From NCBI RefSeq assembly GCF_013409045.1, contig NZ_JACCBT010000001.1, positions 5,580,001-5,644,000 on the forward strand: DNA of 64,000 nt, written 5' to 3'. This DNA is from Actinomadura citrea. GTDB taxonomy: Bacteria > Actinomycetota > Actinomycetes > Streptosporangiales > Streptosporangiaceae. Shown here piece after piece: positions 7,821-17,120 of the stretch (positions are counted from its first letter, which is position 1; each line of letters starts with the position of its first letter). The position numbers and the translations under genes were made by a program. The notes below the pieces were generated by a model, which saw only the letters and a program-made list of their open reading frames with translations, made no database searches and had not been told where the DNA came from.

Positions 7821-8521
7821 AGGTACAGGTCTCTTCCCGAAATGGACGTACCGGAGATCTGCGCGTTCCCGCCGATGTTGAGATGGACCCCATTGGTCTG
7901 CCCCGGCTCACCGGTGGGGTTGTCGGCGGTCGCGGTGCCCTGTGCGGCCAGCCTTGCCGCGAGTTCGTCCTCGGCCGGCAGGTGAAGCCAGGCCTCCAGC
8001 GTCGATTCCTTCACCTTCACGATGGTGGGGTGGAAGCTGGAGGGGTCGAAGTCCTCATAGCCGTACCGGACGACGGCCTTGTGGACGTCTTCGGAGAGCA
8101 GATAGGCGACCGGGCCGCGTGCCTCGGCGAGCGACGCCTTCAGGGTGCCGGCCTCGTTCAGCCGGAACGTCTCGTCGATGCTGGCGCCGGCAAAGCCGTG
8201 GTCGTCCCTGAACGTCTGCCCGATGTGGACCGCGACGCGCAGGCGCGGACGCTCCGGACCGGCGGGGGCCGTCTCGGGCAGCCGCAGGAGCCGGGACACG
8301 ATGACCTTCGGAGGCACCGGGTCCGGCACCGACAGCGGCCAGAGCATGAGGACGCCGTCGCCGCGGTCCTCGCGAGCACATCGAGACCACTCAGGGCCGA
8401 GCGTCCGCTCCAGCCAGGCGTACATCTCCTTCCGCGCGTGGCGCTTTCCCATGTCGTTGCGAGACGCGCTGCCCGCCATATCGGCGACCACGATGACCGC
8501 TGTCTGCGAGTACTCGGTCAT
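7817..8521 (-). CDS. Nucleotide-cyclase-fold protein with C-terminal ISGRD motif, first gene of operon
   Basis: A 234-residue protein from ATG 8521 with AGGAGGT nine bases upstream. Residues 5-180 resemble a class III cyclase homology domain: VVADMAGSAS with Asp14 at the first metal position, EDRGDGVLMLWP with Asp55 at the second, RVAVHIGQ strand, and GASIDETFRLNEA in place of the usual N-x3-R region. Residues 211-234 carry NIGGNAQISGTSISGRDLYL, a tail of the amyloid/RHIM-like kind described on actinobacterial STAND proteins. Whether it makes a cyclic nucleotide or only binds one is unknown. It heads an operon with the two membrane proteins downstream that carry related motifs, which suggests sensing followed by motif-templated recruitment. 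Confidence 0.8.
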   Translation of the reverse strand: MTEYSQTAVIVVADMAGSASRNDMGKRHARKEMYAWLERTLGPEWSRCAREDRGDGVLMLWPLSVPDPVPPKVIVSRLLRLPETAPAGPERPRLRVAVHIGQTFRDDHGFAGASIDETFRLNEAGTLKASLAEARGPVAYLLSEDVHKAVVRYGYEDFDPSSFHPTIVKVKESTLEAWLHLPAEDELAARLAAQGTATADNPTGEPGQTNGVHLNIGGNAQISGTSISGRDLYL

Positions 8522-8940
8522 GACCGGGCGACCTCCTGTTCGTGTTGCGCTGTCCCCGTGTCGGCCCCGCCGTCGCGGGGCTCTCTCTGAAAGACGTCCG
8601 AAACGCCTTCATCTTGGTCGTCTCCGGCCGGGGGCGGCCGAGGCGCGGCGGGAAGGATGTCCCCTGACTCGGACCATGCCTCGTCAATTTCCACCGGTCT
8701 TCGAGAAGACGCAGGCCAGTCAATTGATCACTGATCTTGGAACGGTCGGCCCGGAGAGGGGGCGACCAGTCCGGAGGGTCGGATTACCCGCGGGTATGGC
8801 GCACCTGCGCCATTGAGCACCCGCCTTCCTCCGGCCTACTCCCTGGCGTGGACCTGGTCGCCGAGGCGTTCCGCCGGGCGCGCAAACTGCACGCCCTCCC
8901 GGGTCGGGTCGAGCTCGGAGGCCGCTGGACTGCCCTGACG
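8522..8940. other. Intergenic region between STAND gene and GRD operon
   Basis: About 420 bases. It should contain the promoter of the three-gene operon reading left. No gene supported. Confidence 0.4.
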
Positions 8941-11235
8941 TCAATGAGCCTCCGCCCCCTTCAGGTCCGTGACCGGATAGTTCATCGCCTCGAACATCGC
9001 GAGGGACTCCGCGCGGCATGTGCGGGCGCGTCCCGGGTTCCCGGCCTTCCGTTGGGCCGCGGCGAGATCCCGGAGGACGTGCGCGGTCCAGAAGCGGTCG
9101 CCGAGCAGCCGGTCGAGCTCCAGCGACTGTTCGAACCGCACGATCGCCTGCTCCAGACGGCCGAGCCGCTGCTCGATCCGCCCCAGCGAACGCAGCGCCT
9201 CGGCCTCGCCCTCCGTGTAGCCGATCCGCCGGTAGAGGCCGAGCGCCCGGCGGCCCAGCGGCAGCGCCTCGTCGTAGGAACGGAGCCGTTCCCGCTGCTT
9301 GGTGACGTGGATCATCCCGTCCGCACGGGCGAGTGGATCGCCGACCGCGGTGGAGGCGCTGAGTGCCCGTTCCGCGTGCGCGAGCGCCTCGGCGTTGCTC
9401 CCGAGGGAGTCGTACAGGCGGGTGAGCGACAGGTGAGTCTGGAACACGCCCCTCGCGTCGCCGATGCTCTCGCACTCTGCCAGTGCCATCCGCAGCAGCG
9501 GCAGCGCATCCCCCTGCCGCCCCAGCCTGTTCAGGCCGTCGCCGAGCAGCCGCATCGACGTCGCCTGGACGGCGCGGTCCCCGGCGCGCCGCGCGGCGTC
9601 CAGCCCGATCCGGTGCAGCGCCACCCGCTCGGTGCGCCGCCCGCTGCGGCGCAGGAAGACGGTCGCGGCCCAGGCGAGCCGCCAGACGTGCTGGTCGAAG
9701 CCCGCGGCGGCGGCGTGCTTCATCGCCGCCTGCAGCACGGGCATCTCGGCGGCGAACCACGCCATCGCCTCTGGCCGGTCCCGGAGCAGGGGACCCGGCC
9801 GCCCGGGTCCCGCGGGCGGCAGGTCGGCCTCGCGGCATGGCTCGATCGCCCGGGCCGCCCGAATCGCCGTGCCCAGGTAGTAGTCGAGGACGCGCCCGAT
9901 CGCGCTCCTGCCCTCCTCCGGGGCGCCGCGCCGCGCCAGGTCGCGGGCGAACTCCCGCAGCAGGTCGTGTGCGGAGAACCGGCCGATGACCTGCTCGGTG
10001 AGCAGGTTGGCGCGGGTCAGGGCGTCGAGCTCGGCGGTGGGCGGCGCGTCGGCGTCCAGCAGCGCGCGGCAGGCGTACGCGTCGATGTCGGGGTAGGCGC
10101 CACCGATCAGCCGGAACAGCCGTGCCGCCCGCTCGGGGAGGAGCGTGTAGGAGGCGCGGAACACCGAGCGCGGGTCGAGGTCGGCGGAGCCCTCTCCCAA
10201 CGCGCCGAGCCGGTCGGGCGCCTCGCGCAACCGGGAGGCGAGTGCGGAGAGCCGCCAGTCCGGGCGGTCCGCCGCCCGTGCCGCGACCATGCTGAGCGCG
10301 AGCGGCAGCCCGGCGCACAGGCCGATGAGCTCGTCCGCGGCGCTCTCCTCTGCGGCGACCCGCTCCGCGCCGAGCCAGCTCCGCAGCAGGTCGCGCGCCT
10401 CCCGGCGCGGCAGCACCGGCAGGGTGACGCGATGCGCGCCCTCCCGGACGACCAGGCCGTCGAGCCGGTCCCGGCTGGTGACGATCACCAGGCAGTGGCC
10501 TGCGCCGGGCAGCAGCGGCCGGACCTGGTCGGACGACCTCGCGTCGTCCAGCACGACCAACATCTTCCGGTCGGCCAGCAGGGTGCGGTAGAGCGCGCTC
10601 TTGCCGTCCAAGTCGTCCGGAATCGCCTCCGGGGCAGCGCCCAGAGCGTGCAGGAACCGATGCAGCGCCTCGCCCGGGTCGAGCGGTCCATCCTGCTCGA
10701 AACCGTGCAGGTCGACGTGGAGTTGGCCGTCCGGGTAGCGCTCCTTCAGTTGGTGCGCCCACCACAATGCCAACGTGGTCTTCCCGACCCCGGGCGCTCC
10801 ATCGATGGCGACGATGACCGTCGCCACGCCGCCGGGCTTGTCCAGGAGGTGCGCAAGCCGGTCGAGTTCGGCGCCGCGCCCGGCGAACCGTTCCGTCACG
10901 CACGGGAGCTGGCGCGGTGCGGGAGGCACGGCACCGCGCGCTCCGCGCTGCGGCGCCGCCTCGATGTCGTCGCGCAGCGTGCTCAGCCGGCGCTGCCGCT
11001 CGGCATCCGCGCCCAGCGCGGTGAGCAGCTGGTCGAAGACGGCGGTGGACGGCAGCGTCGTGCCGTTCAGGTAGGCGTAGAGGCTGCTCCGGGAGACATT
11101 GATCCGCCGGGCCAGGTCCGCGCGGTCCACCGCCCGCCCCTGCCGGTGCTCCCAGTCGATGAGGAGGAGGGCCAACTGCTTGACCAGATCGCGTCGCATC
11201 GCCACAGGATCATCGGCGTGTCCGTGGGAGAACAT
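8941..11235 (-). CDS. XRE-NB-ARC-TPR STAND protein
   Basis: A 764-residue protein from ATG 11235 (GGAGGG just upstream). Residues 15-65 are an XRE-type helix-turn-helix (LARRINVSRSSLYAYLNGTTLPS). Residues about 125-400 are an NB-ARC/STAND ATPase: P-loop IDGAPGVGKTTLAL, Walker B KMLVVLDDA, sensor VIVTSRDRL, and GLPLAL. The C-terminal 350 residues are helical tetratricopeptide repeats (GDALPLLRMALAECESIG, EALPLGRRALGLYRRIGY). Proteins of this build act as ligand-switched regulators or as sensors in conflict systems. It lies 420 bases upstream of the GRD-motif operon on the same strand, so it may be the sensor for it; that link is inference. No GRD motif found in it. Confidence 0.88.
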   Translation of the reverse strand: MFSHGHADDPVAMRRDLVKQLALLLIDWEHRQGRAVDRADLARRINVSRSSLYAYLNGTTLPSTAVFDQLLTALGADAERQRRLSTLRDDIEAAPQRGARGAVPPAPRQLPCVTERFAGRGAELDRLAHLLDKPGGVATVIVAIDGAPGVGKTTLALWWAHQLKERYPDGQLHVDLHGFEQDGPLDPGEALHRFLHALGAAPEAIPDDLDGKSALYRTLLADRKMLVVLDDARSSDQVRPLLPGAGHCLVIVTSRDRLDGLVVREGAHRVTLPVLPRREARDLLRSWLGAERVAAEESAADELIGLCAGLPLALSMVAARAADRPDWRLSALASRLREAPDRLGALGEGSADLDPRSVFRASYTLLPERAARLFRLIGGAYPDIDAYACRALLDADAPPTAELDALTRANLLTEQVIGRFSAHDLLREFARDLARRGAPEEGRSAIGRVLDYYLGTAIRAARAIEPCREADLPPAGPGRPGPLLRDRPEAMAWFAAEMPVLQAAMKHAAAAGFDQHVWRLAWAATVFLRRSGRRTERVALHRIGLDAARRAGDRAVQATSMRLLGDGLNRLGRQGDALPLLRMALAECESIGDARGVFQTHLSLTRLYDSLGSNAEALAHAERALSASTAVGDPLARADGMIHVTKQRERLRSYDEALPLGRRALGLYRRIGYTEGEAEALRSLGRIEQRLGRLEQAIVRFEQSLELDRLLGDRFWTAHVLRDLAAAQRKAGNPGRARTCRAESLAMFEAMNYPVTDLKGAEAH

Positions 11236-11576
11236 GTCCCTCCGTACGCTCGTCACCTCACAGCGGGACTCAGCGTATTTACGGCCGGCATCGGGGACCA
11301 CCGTGCCATCACGGGGTCCGCTGGCCGGATCAGGCCCACTCTTTGGCACGCCGAAGAGCAGGTCAGGGACAGCGGCGGCCTGCTGCGCCTTGGGCGGGGT
11401 CCAGTCGATGGGCGGAACCGGGTGCGCGCCGGACAACGCTGCCGGCGAGGCGTTCAACTCCACCCGAGGGGCGAGCCCGGCCTCTTCCCGCCGGCTTGTC
11501 TGAGATGCGAAGCTCGATGCGGCGTCCTCGCCCCTCGCCGGCGGACACTCGGCTCTGCGCGAATGGAGATCGGCCA

Positions 11577-12182
11577 GTGAAGCTGGATGTGCAACTGGAC
11601 GGCCGGCCGGACGAGGCGGCGCAGCGTGCCCGCGCACTGATCGCCGCCGGGGTGGACGGCCTGTTCACGTTCGAGGGCCCGCACGACGTGTTCCTGCCCC
11701 TGATCGTCGCGGCCGGCTCGTCGGACGTACCGCCGACCGACCTGATGACCAACGTCGCGATCGCGATCCCCCGCAGCCCGATGAACCTGGCCAACATGGC
11801 CTACGACCTGCAACTGCTCAGCAAGGGGCGGTTCCGGCTCGGACTGGGCTCGCAGATCAGGCCGCACATCGAGAACCGGTACGGCTCGACCTGGAGCAGG
11901 CCGGCAGCCCGGATGCGCGAGACGGTCCTCGCGGTGAAGGCGATCCTGAACTCCTGGCAGGACGGCACCCCGCTGGATTTCCGCGGCGAGTTCACCAAGC
12001 ACACCCTGATGCCCGCGACGTTCGTCCCCGGACCGAACCCGTACGGCGTGCCGCCGGTCCTGCTCGGCGCGCTGGGCCCGGTGATGACCCGGACCGCGGC
12101 CGAGGTCGCCGACGGACTGCTGGTGATGCCGTTCCACAGCCATCGACATTGCTATCAGGCGACCAGCCGCGTCACGGACTGA
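11577..12182 (+). pseudogene. Truncated F420-dependent LLM-class oxidoreductase
   Basis: A 201-residue product from GTG 11577 with GGAGAT upstream. It matches the N-terminal two thirds of the luciferase-like F420-dependent oxidoreductases: LDVQLDG start, VDGLFTFEGPHDVFLPL, NVAIAIPRSPMNLA, GRFRLGLGSQIRPHIE and AEVADGLLVMPF. Members are about 330 residues; here the frame ends soon after VMPFHSHRH with unrelated residues. The missing C-terminal third contains part of the barrel, so the enzyme is probably inactive. The neighbouring minus-strand gene is also of an F420-linked family, so this may once have been a functional pair. Confidence 0.75.
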
Positions 12183-12204
12183 CGGCCCGGCCCGGCTTCC
12201 GCGG

Positions 12205-12753
12205 CTACAACTCTCCGGGGACGGCGTAGCGGTAGAAGAAGGGGCCGATCTGCCCGGCCAGCGCGCGGGTGAGGCCGGAACTGTCCTCCAGCAGTCGCGC
12301 ACCCGGGTCGAGGTCGCCGACGTAGACCGGGTCAAAGCCGGCGTCGCGGATGAGCCGGGCGGTGACGTCCTTGGCGGCGGGCTCGGCGGCGAAGAGGTTG
12401 CTCGGTGTCACCCGCTGCGCGGTGATCTGGTCATAGGCGGCGGCGAAGACGGTGGAGAAGGATTTCGCGGTGGGACCGCCGATGATGGATTTCACCTGGT
12501 GGGCAAGGGAGGGGAAGGCGCTGTCGCGTTCGGTGTAGAGGTTGGTCGCGTCGATGGTCACCTGCCCGTTGAGACCGGTCACCCTGCGCAGTGCCTCGGC
12601 GATGGTGTCTCCGGGCACCGCCACCACCACGACGTCGGCGTCCGAGGCGTCGCCGCCGTCGCGGCCGAGGGTGCGGACCTGGTGGCCGGCCTTCTCCCAG
12701 AGGCGCGCCAGGCCGCCGCCGACCCGCCCGCGTCCGATCACTGTGATGTTCAT
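12205..12753 (-). CDS. NADPH-dependent F420 reductase-like oxidoreductase
   Basis: A 182-residue protein from ATG 12753, preceded by AAGGAG six bases away. The N-terminus MNITVIGRGRVGGGLARLW is the Rossmann nucleotide-binding motif of the F420:NADP oxidoreductase/NAD(P)-binding family. ADVVVVAVPGDTIAEAL and VTIDATN are the following conserved strands, and the C-terminus (DPVYVGDLDPGARLLEDSSG) fits the family. It would pass hydride between NADP and F420 or a related cofactor in the cytosol. It converges on the truncated F420 oxidoreductase with 22 bases between stops. Confidence 0.82.
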   Translation of the reverse strand: MNITVIGRGRVGGGLARLWEKAGHQVRTLGRDGGDASDADVVVVAVPGDTIAEALRRVTGLNGQVTIDATNLYTERDSAFPSLAHQVKSIIGGPTAKSFSTVFAAAYDQITAQRVTPSNLFAAEPAAKDVTARLIRDAGFDPVYVGDLDPGARLLEDSSGLTRALAGQIGPFFYRYAVPGEL

Positions 12754-13143
12754 GCCGACTCCTTGAGGGCGGTGATCCCGCCACGAATAGTTGAGTGATC
12801 CAAAAGTCGGGAAGGCTGCCACATCGATGACTCGTACGCCTTCTCGCCAGCGGTCCTCACAGCGGCTCGGCCGGGCGGTCCCCGGCGGCACGGGCCGTGA
12901 CCGCCGATCACAGGAGCAGGGCTGGAGGGGGCAACTCTTGTTCTGGCCGGCAACTTCAGCACCCGGGTATGAGCGGCACCGAAGTTGCCGCTGTGGTCCA
13001 AGGGTATCTCGGACATGTCGGGCTGGGTCTTCTCCCCAGCTCGGGGGAGGCGCGGGTTCACCCGCCGCCAAGCGGCGATCACCCTGGTCAGCGTGCTCCT
13101 CTGCTTCAACACAGGAGCCACCGGACAGGGGCTGGGGGTGTTC
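12754..13143. other. Intergenic region
   Basis: About 390 bases between two minus-strand genes. Should contain the promoter for the 12205-12753 gene. No gene or repeat recognised. Confidence 0.4.
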
Positions 13144-16068
13144 CTACGCCGGCTTCTGCAATGGAAGATCGCGCAACTGGCGGCGTGAGGTGATGCTGAG
13201 TTTGCGGAAGATGCTGCGTAGATGTGCGTCGACCGTTCGAGGGCTCAGGAACAGCTTGGCGGCGACCTCTTTGGACGTGGCGCCGGTGGCGACCAACTGC
13301 ACGATCTGTAGTTCTTGGGGAGTGAGCGAGCCGAGCGTGTCCGTCGCTCCTGCCCTGGGGCGTTCGCCGAGGGCGCGCAGCTCGCGGGCTGTTCGCTCGG
13401 CGAACGCGGCGGCCCCCATGGTGGACAGCATCTCGTGTGCCGCGTGCAGGTGCTCGCGGGCTTCGCGTCGCCGCCCCTCACGGCGGAGCCACTCGCCGTA
13501 CAGCAGTCGGGCGCGTGCCAGGTGCCCCAAGGCCTCGCACTGGGAAAGCCGGTTGATCGCACTCCGGTAGAGGGATTCTGCCTGGCGGCCGGTAGCCAGA
13601 AGGGCTCGTGAACGAAGCTCGACCCCCGCACCCCAGTCGGTGTCGGTCACGCCGGTCCGCTCGCGCAGCCGCGCCAGCGCCCGGGCGGCGAGATCCCGCC
13701 GCCCGGCGCGGGCCGCGGCCTCGATGAACTCTGCCGGGATCCATGCTTGGAACCCGAGCTCGTCGAGTTCCCAGGCATGCCGGCATGCCCGCAGCGCGGC
13801 GTCGTAGCGGCCGAGCCCGTTGAACAGGACGGCTTGGGCGTACTCCACGGCGGTCAGCAGCCTGCCCTCAAAACGCCCTGTCGCGTCCCGCACCCCCGCT
13901 TCGGCGAGAGCGGAGGTGCGTTCGCCGTCTCCCCGCCAGGCGGCGAGGGTGATGTCCACGTAAACAAGGGCCGGCGTGCCGATGTCCGCGGCGACGCAGT
14001 ACGCCTCGTCGATAAGCGCCGCGGCGGCGGAGAACTGCCCCGCGTGGATATGTGCGAGGGCCCTGTAGCTCAACCCCACGGGGAGGAACGCCAGCGCCCC
14101 GTCCCGGCGGGCGATGTCGACCTGGCGGTCGGCGAGTACCCGCCACGCCTCGTCGTCCCACAGGTCCATCGCCGCGCTGCACGCGAGCCACATCCAGCCA
14201 CACCCGGGTTCTCGTCCCCTGTAGGCGCCGATGGCGTCCCGCAGGAGCGGCGCAGCGACCGGAAGTCCCCGCGTGACCTCGGTGGTCAGCCCGTCGAGGA
14301 GCAGGTCGAGCGGTCGTGCCGGCAAGGGGGCGGGCAGGACCGTGCGGGCAGCCTCGGCGGTATCGGCCAGACGCGGCGCGGGACCGAACCGGCCGGCGAA
14401 CAGCACTGCCGCGAGCGCCTCCAGGAAGATCTCGCGCGCCGACCGGGCGTCGACCGGCGCGGTGAGCGCCGCCGCGCGCAGGAGCATAGCGACCGCGTCA
14501 TCGTCCCGCTTCGCGCTGAAGGCGATCCGCGCGCGCAGCGTCTCGGCAGCGGCTCTCTGAGCCTGGTCCAAGGTCGCGGTCTTCACTGAGACCAGCAGGC
14601 GCAACGCCTCCTCGGGTTCACCGGCGTCGAGCTTGGCCTGCGCGGCCGCCAACGCTCTGCGGTTCCGGGGAGACGTCTCGGCGGTAAGGAAGGCCGCGTT
14701 CTGCAGGAAGGCGGCGACCGAGGCCAGGCCGCCGCGCTTCGCGGCCCGGTCGGCGCAGCGTTCGAGTTCGTCGGCGACCTCCGCGTCGGGGCCGGCGGTG
14801 GCCTGTCCCCGGTGCCAGGCACGGCGGTCGGGATCGGCGGACGGGTCGGTGGCTTCGGCGAGCGCTTCATGCGCACTGCGCCTGTCCTGTGGTGAGGCGG
14901 CGCGGTAGATCGCCGAACGCACGAGCGGATGCCGGAACCGCAACGCGACCCCGATGTCCACCAGCCCGGCCGCCTGCGCAGGCGCCGCCGCCTCGATCCC
15001 GACACCGAGCAACCCGGCGGCCCGGCACAGCAACGCCAGATCGCCGACAGGCTCGACCGCCGCCACCAGCAACAACAGAAAGGTCTGCCTGGGTAGGTCC
15101 TTCAGCCGTCGCTGAAAGCTCCTTTCGATCGGGGGCAGCACATAGTGCCCATCGGAGCCTGCGAACCCACCTGACAGTTCGGCGGATCCGGTGCTGTGCG
15201 ACAACTCCAGCAGCGCCAGGGGATTGCCCCGCGCCTCGGCGATGACGCGCTCGTGCACTCCCTCGTCAACGGCGGCGTGGAGTTGAGAAGCCAGAAGTGC
15301 GCGAGCGTCGGCCTGGCCCAAGCCGCCAATGAGCACCTCAGGCAGTCGTGCCAGCTCTTGACGGTCATCAGGCTCACGGCAGGCGAAGATCAATGCGACC
15401 GGCTCCGAGCCGATCCTGTGGGCCACGAATCCCAGTACCTGCGCCGAGGCGTGATCCAGCCAATGCGCATCGTCGACCACGCAGATCAGCGGACGCCGAC
15501 CGGCGACCTCCGACAGGAGGGTGAGCACCGCCAGACCGACCAGGAACCGATTCGGCGCCTCGCCCTCACGCAAGCCGAAGATCGTGCTCAGGGCGTCCTG
15601 CTGTGGACGCGGCAGGCGTCCCAGCCGGTCCATCAACGGTGCGCACAGCTGGTGCAACGCCCCGAAGGCCAGTTCCATCTCGAACTCGACCCCCGCACAC
15701 CGCAACACCTCGAAACCCGGCGTCGCGGACGCGGCCTCCAGCAACGCGGACTTGCCGATCCCCGGCTCGCCCCGGACCACCAACGCGCCGCCGCATCCCC
15801 CACGGGCAGCCTCCACCAGCGTGGCCAGCCGTTCGTACTCCTTCTGCCGGCCGACGAGCGCTGCGGAATCAGGACGGGAAAGCAAATTGATCACCAGTCG
15901 GGGCAGCTCCGAGGGCTGAATATCAGCGTACTCCGTGACCTGCGAAAACCGGTGTCCAGGACTCCCCGGCACCTGGCGGTGGGGTCGCCCCCCGCCGGGG
16001 TCGGCGGTTCCCGGGTGATGGCGGGCACAGCCGAGCGTGCGCAGGGCCGATCGCCTAGGGACGAACAT
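13144..16068 (-). CDS. LuxR-family LAL-type transcriptional regulator
   Basis: A protein of up to 974 residues (ATG 16068). No ribosome-binding site stands out there; GTG 15894 is another possible start, just before the conserved LVGRQKEYERL. The N-terminal AAA ATPase has Walker A GEPGIGKSALLEA and Walker B LICVVDDAHWLD. A long helical TPR-like middle follows. The C-terminal LuxR helix-turn-helix is SLTPQELQIVQLVATGATSKEVAAKLFLSPRTVDAHLRSIF (shown in parts of the family by TPQE and SPRTVDAHL). LAL regulators are large ATP-dependent activators often tied to secondary or carbon metabolism. It is divergent from the SDR at 16146, a likely target. Confidence 0.88.
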   Translation of the reverse strand: MFVPRRSALRTLGCARHHPGTADPGGGRPHRQVPGSPGHRFSQVTEYADIQPSELPRLVINLLSRPDSAALVGRQKEYERLATLVEAARGGCGGALVVRGEPGIGKSALLEAASATPGFEVLRCAGVEFEMELAFGALHQLCAPLMDRLGRLPRPQQDALSTIFGLREGEAPNRFLVGLAVLTLLSEVAGRRPLICVVDDAHWLDHASAQVLGFVAHRIGSEPVALIFACREPDDRQELARLPEVLIGGLGQADARALLASQLHAAVDEGVHERVIAEARGNPLALLELSHSTGSAELSGGFAGSDGHYVLPPIERSFQRRLKDLPRQTFLLLLVAAVEPVGDLALLCRAAGLLGVGIEAAAPAQAAGLVDIGVALRFRHPLVRSAIYRAASPQDRRSAHEALAEATDPSADPDRRAWHRGQATAGPDAEVADELERCADRAAKRGGLASVAAFLQNAAFLTAETSPRNRRALAAAQAKLDAGEPEEALRLLVSVKTATLDQAQRAAAETLRARIAFSAKRDDDAVAMLLRAAALTAPVDARSAREIFLEALAAVLFAGRFGPAPRLADTAEAARTVLPAPLPARPLDLLLDGLTTEVTRGLPVAAPLLRDAIGAYRGREPGCGWMWLACSAAMDLWDDEAWRVLADRQVDIARRDGALAFLPVGLSYRALAHIHAGQFSAAAALIDEAYCVAADIGTPALVYVDITLAAWRGDGERTSALAEAGVRDATGRFEGRLLTAVEYAQAVLFNGLGRYDAALRACRHAWELDELGFQAWIPAEFIEAAARAGRRDLAARALARLRERTGVTDTDWGAGVELRSRALLATGRQAESLYRSAINRLSQCEALGHLARARLLYGEWLRREGRRREAREHLHAAHEMLSTMGAAAFAERTARELRALGERPRAGATDTLGSLTPQELQIVQLVATGATSKEVAAKLFLSPRTVDAHLRSIFRKLSITSRRQLRDLPLQKPA

Positions 16069-16145
16069 CGGCGATCGTTACCGATGCCAACGTGTCGAAG
16101 CCGTTGGCAGCATCGACACATAGCCGAAACGACCAGGGGGCACTC

Positions 16146-16922
16146 ATGAGTCAGATCATCACAGGAACGCCGTTGGAGGGCCGGGTCGCCGTGGTGACAG
16201 GCGCCTCCAGCGGCATCGGTGAGGCCACCGCCGAGCGTCTGGCGCAACTGGGCGCCAAGGTCGCCCTGTTGGCCCGCCGCAAGGACCGTCTTGAGGCCGC
16301 CGCCGAGCGCATCGCCGGCGGGGGCGGCGCCGCGCTCGCGCTGCCGACTGACGTCACGGACCGCGCCGCCGTCCTGGCCGCCGCCGACCGCGTCACCGCT
16401 GACCTCGGCCCCGTGGACCTGGTCTTCGCCAACGCAGGCGTACAGCTCATCTCCCAGATCGGCGATTTGAAGGTGGAGGACTGGAGCGCCCAGATCGACC
16501 TCAACATCAAGGGCGTGATGAACACCATCGAGGCGTTCGTGCGCTCACTGGAGCTGGTCGCCGCTGAGGGCCGGCCCGCCGACCTGATCACAACGTCGTC
16601 GATCGCGGCCACCCGGGTGCTGGAGAAATTCTCCGTCTACTCCGGCACGAAGGCCTATCTCAGCCACTTGACCCGTCTCCTGCGTACCGAGTTGGGGCGC
16701 AAGATGGTGCGCGTCTCCACCGTGGAACCGGGCATGGTCGACACCGAGCTGCCCGATCACGTCACCGACCCTGACGCCACCCGGCTCATGGCCGACCTGC
16801 TGCGGCAGATCGACTGCCTGCAGTCCGAAGACGTCGCCGAGACGGTCGCCTTCATCGCCTCCGTGCCGCGCCACGTCAACCTCACAGAGATCACCATCCT
16901 TCCCACCGCACAAGCCGTCTGA
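16146..16922 (+). CDS. SDR family oxidoreductase
   Basis: A 258-residue classical short-chain dehydrogenase from ATG 16146, with AGGGGG upstream. TGASSGIGEATAERL is the cofactor motif (Rossmann, near residue 18), FANAG replaces NNAG, the active-site Ser is in TTSSIA and the catalytic pair is YSGTK. The end VNLTEITILPTAQAV is typical of the YdfG-like group that prefers NADP(H) and small hydroxy or keto substrates. It is transcribed away from the LAL regulator. Confidence 0.88.
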   Translation: MSQIITGTPLEGRVAVVTGASSGIGEATAERLAQLGAKVALLARRKDRLEAAAERIAGGGGAALALPTDVTDRAAVLAAADRVTADLGPVDLVFANAGVQLISQIGDLKVEDWSAQIDLNIKGVMNTIEAFVRSLELVAAEGRPADLITTSSIAATRVLEKFSVYSGTKAYLSHLTRLLRTELGRKMVRVSTVEPGMVDTELPDHVTDPDATRLMADLLRQIDCLQSEDVAETVAFIASVPRHVNLTEITILPTAQAV

Positions 16923-17120
16923 CCGCCGGGCGCCCCATGCCACCGACGTGAGCGCCTCGGGGGCGCTGTCGCGGTGCCGCCGGCAGAAACGCCGGCGGCG
17001 TCGCGACGGAACTAGGCCGGCATCGCCTCATGGCACCCACCTCGGTGATGGCAGCCTCAGTCGGCCAGGCGAGTGCGCCCGGCGAGTACGCCCGCCCAAC
17101 AGCCACAGACAGACCGCTCG

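Noticed and set aside
8737-11580. 947-codon plus-strand frame opposite the STAND gene
   Set aside because: Composition is that of an antisense frame; the minus strand has clear XRE, NB-ARC and TPR motifs.
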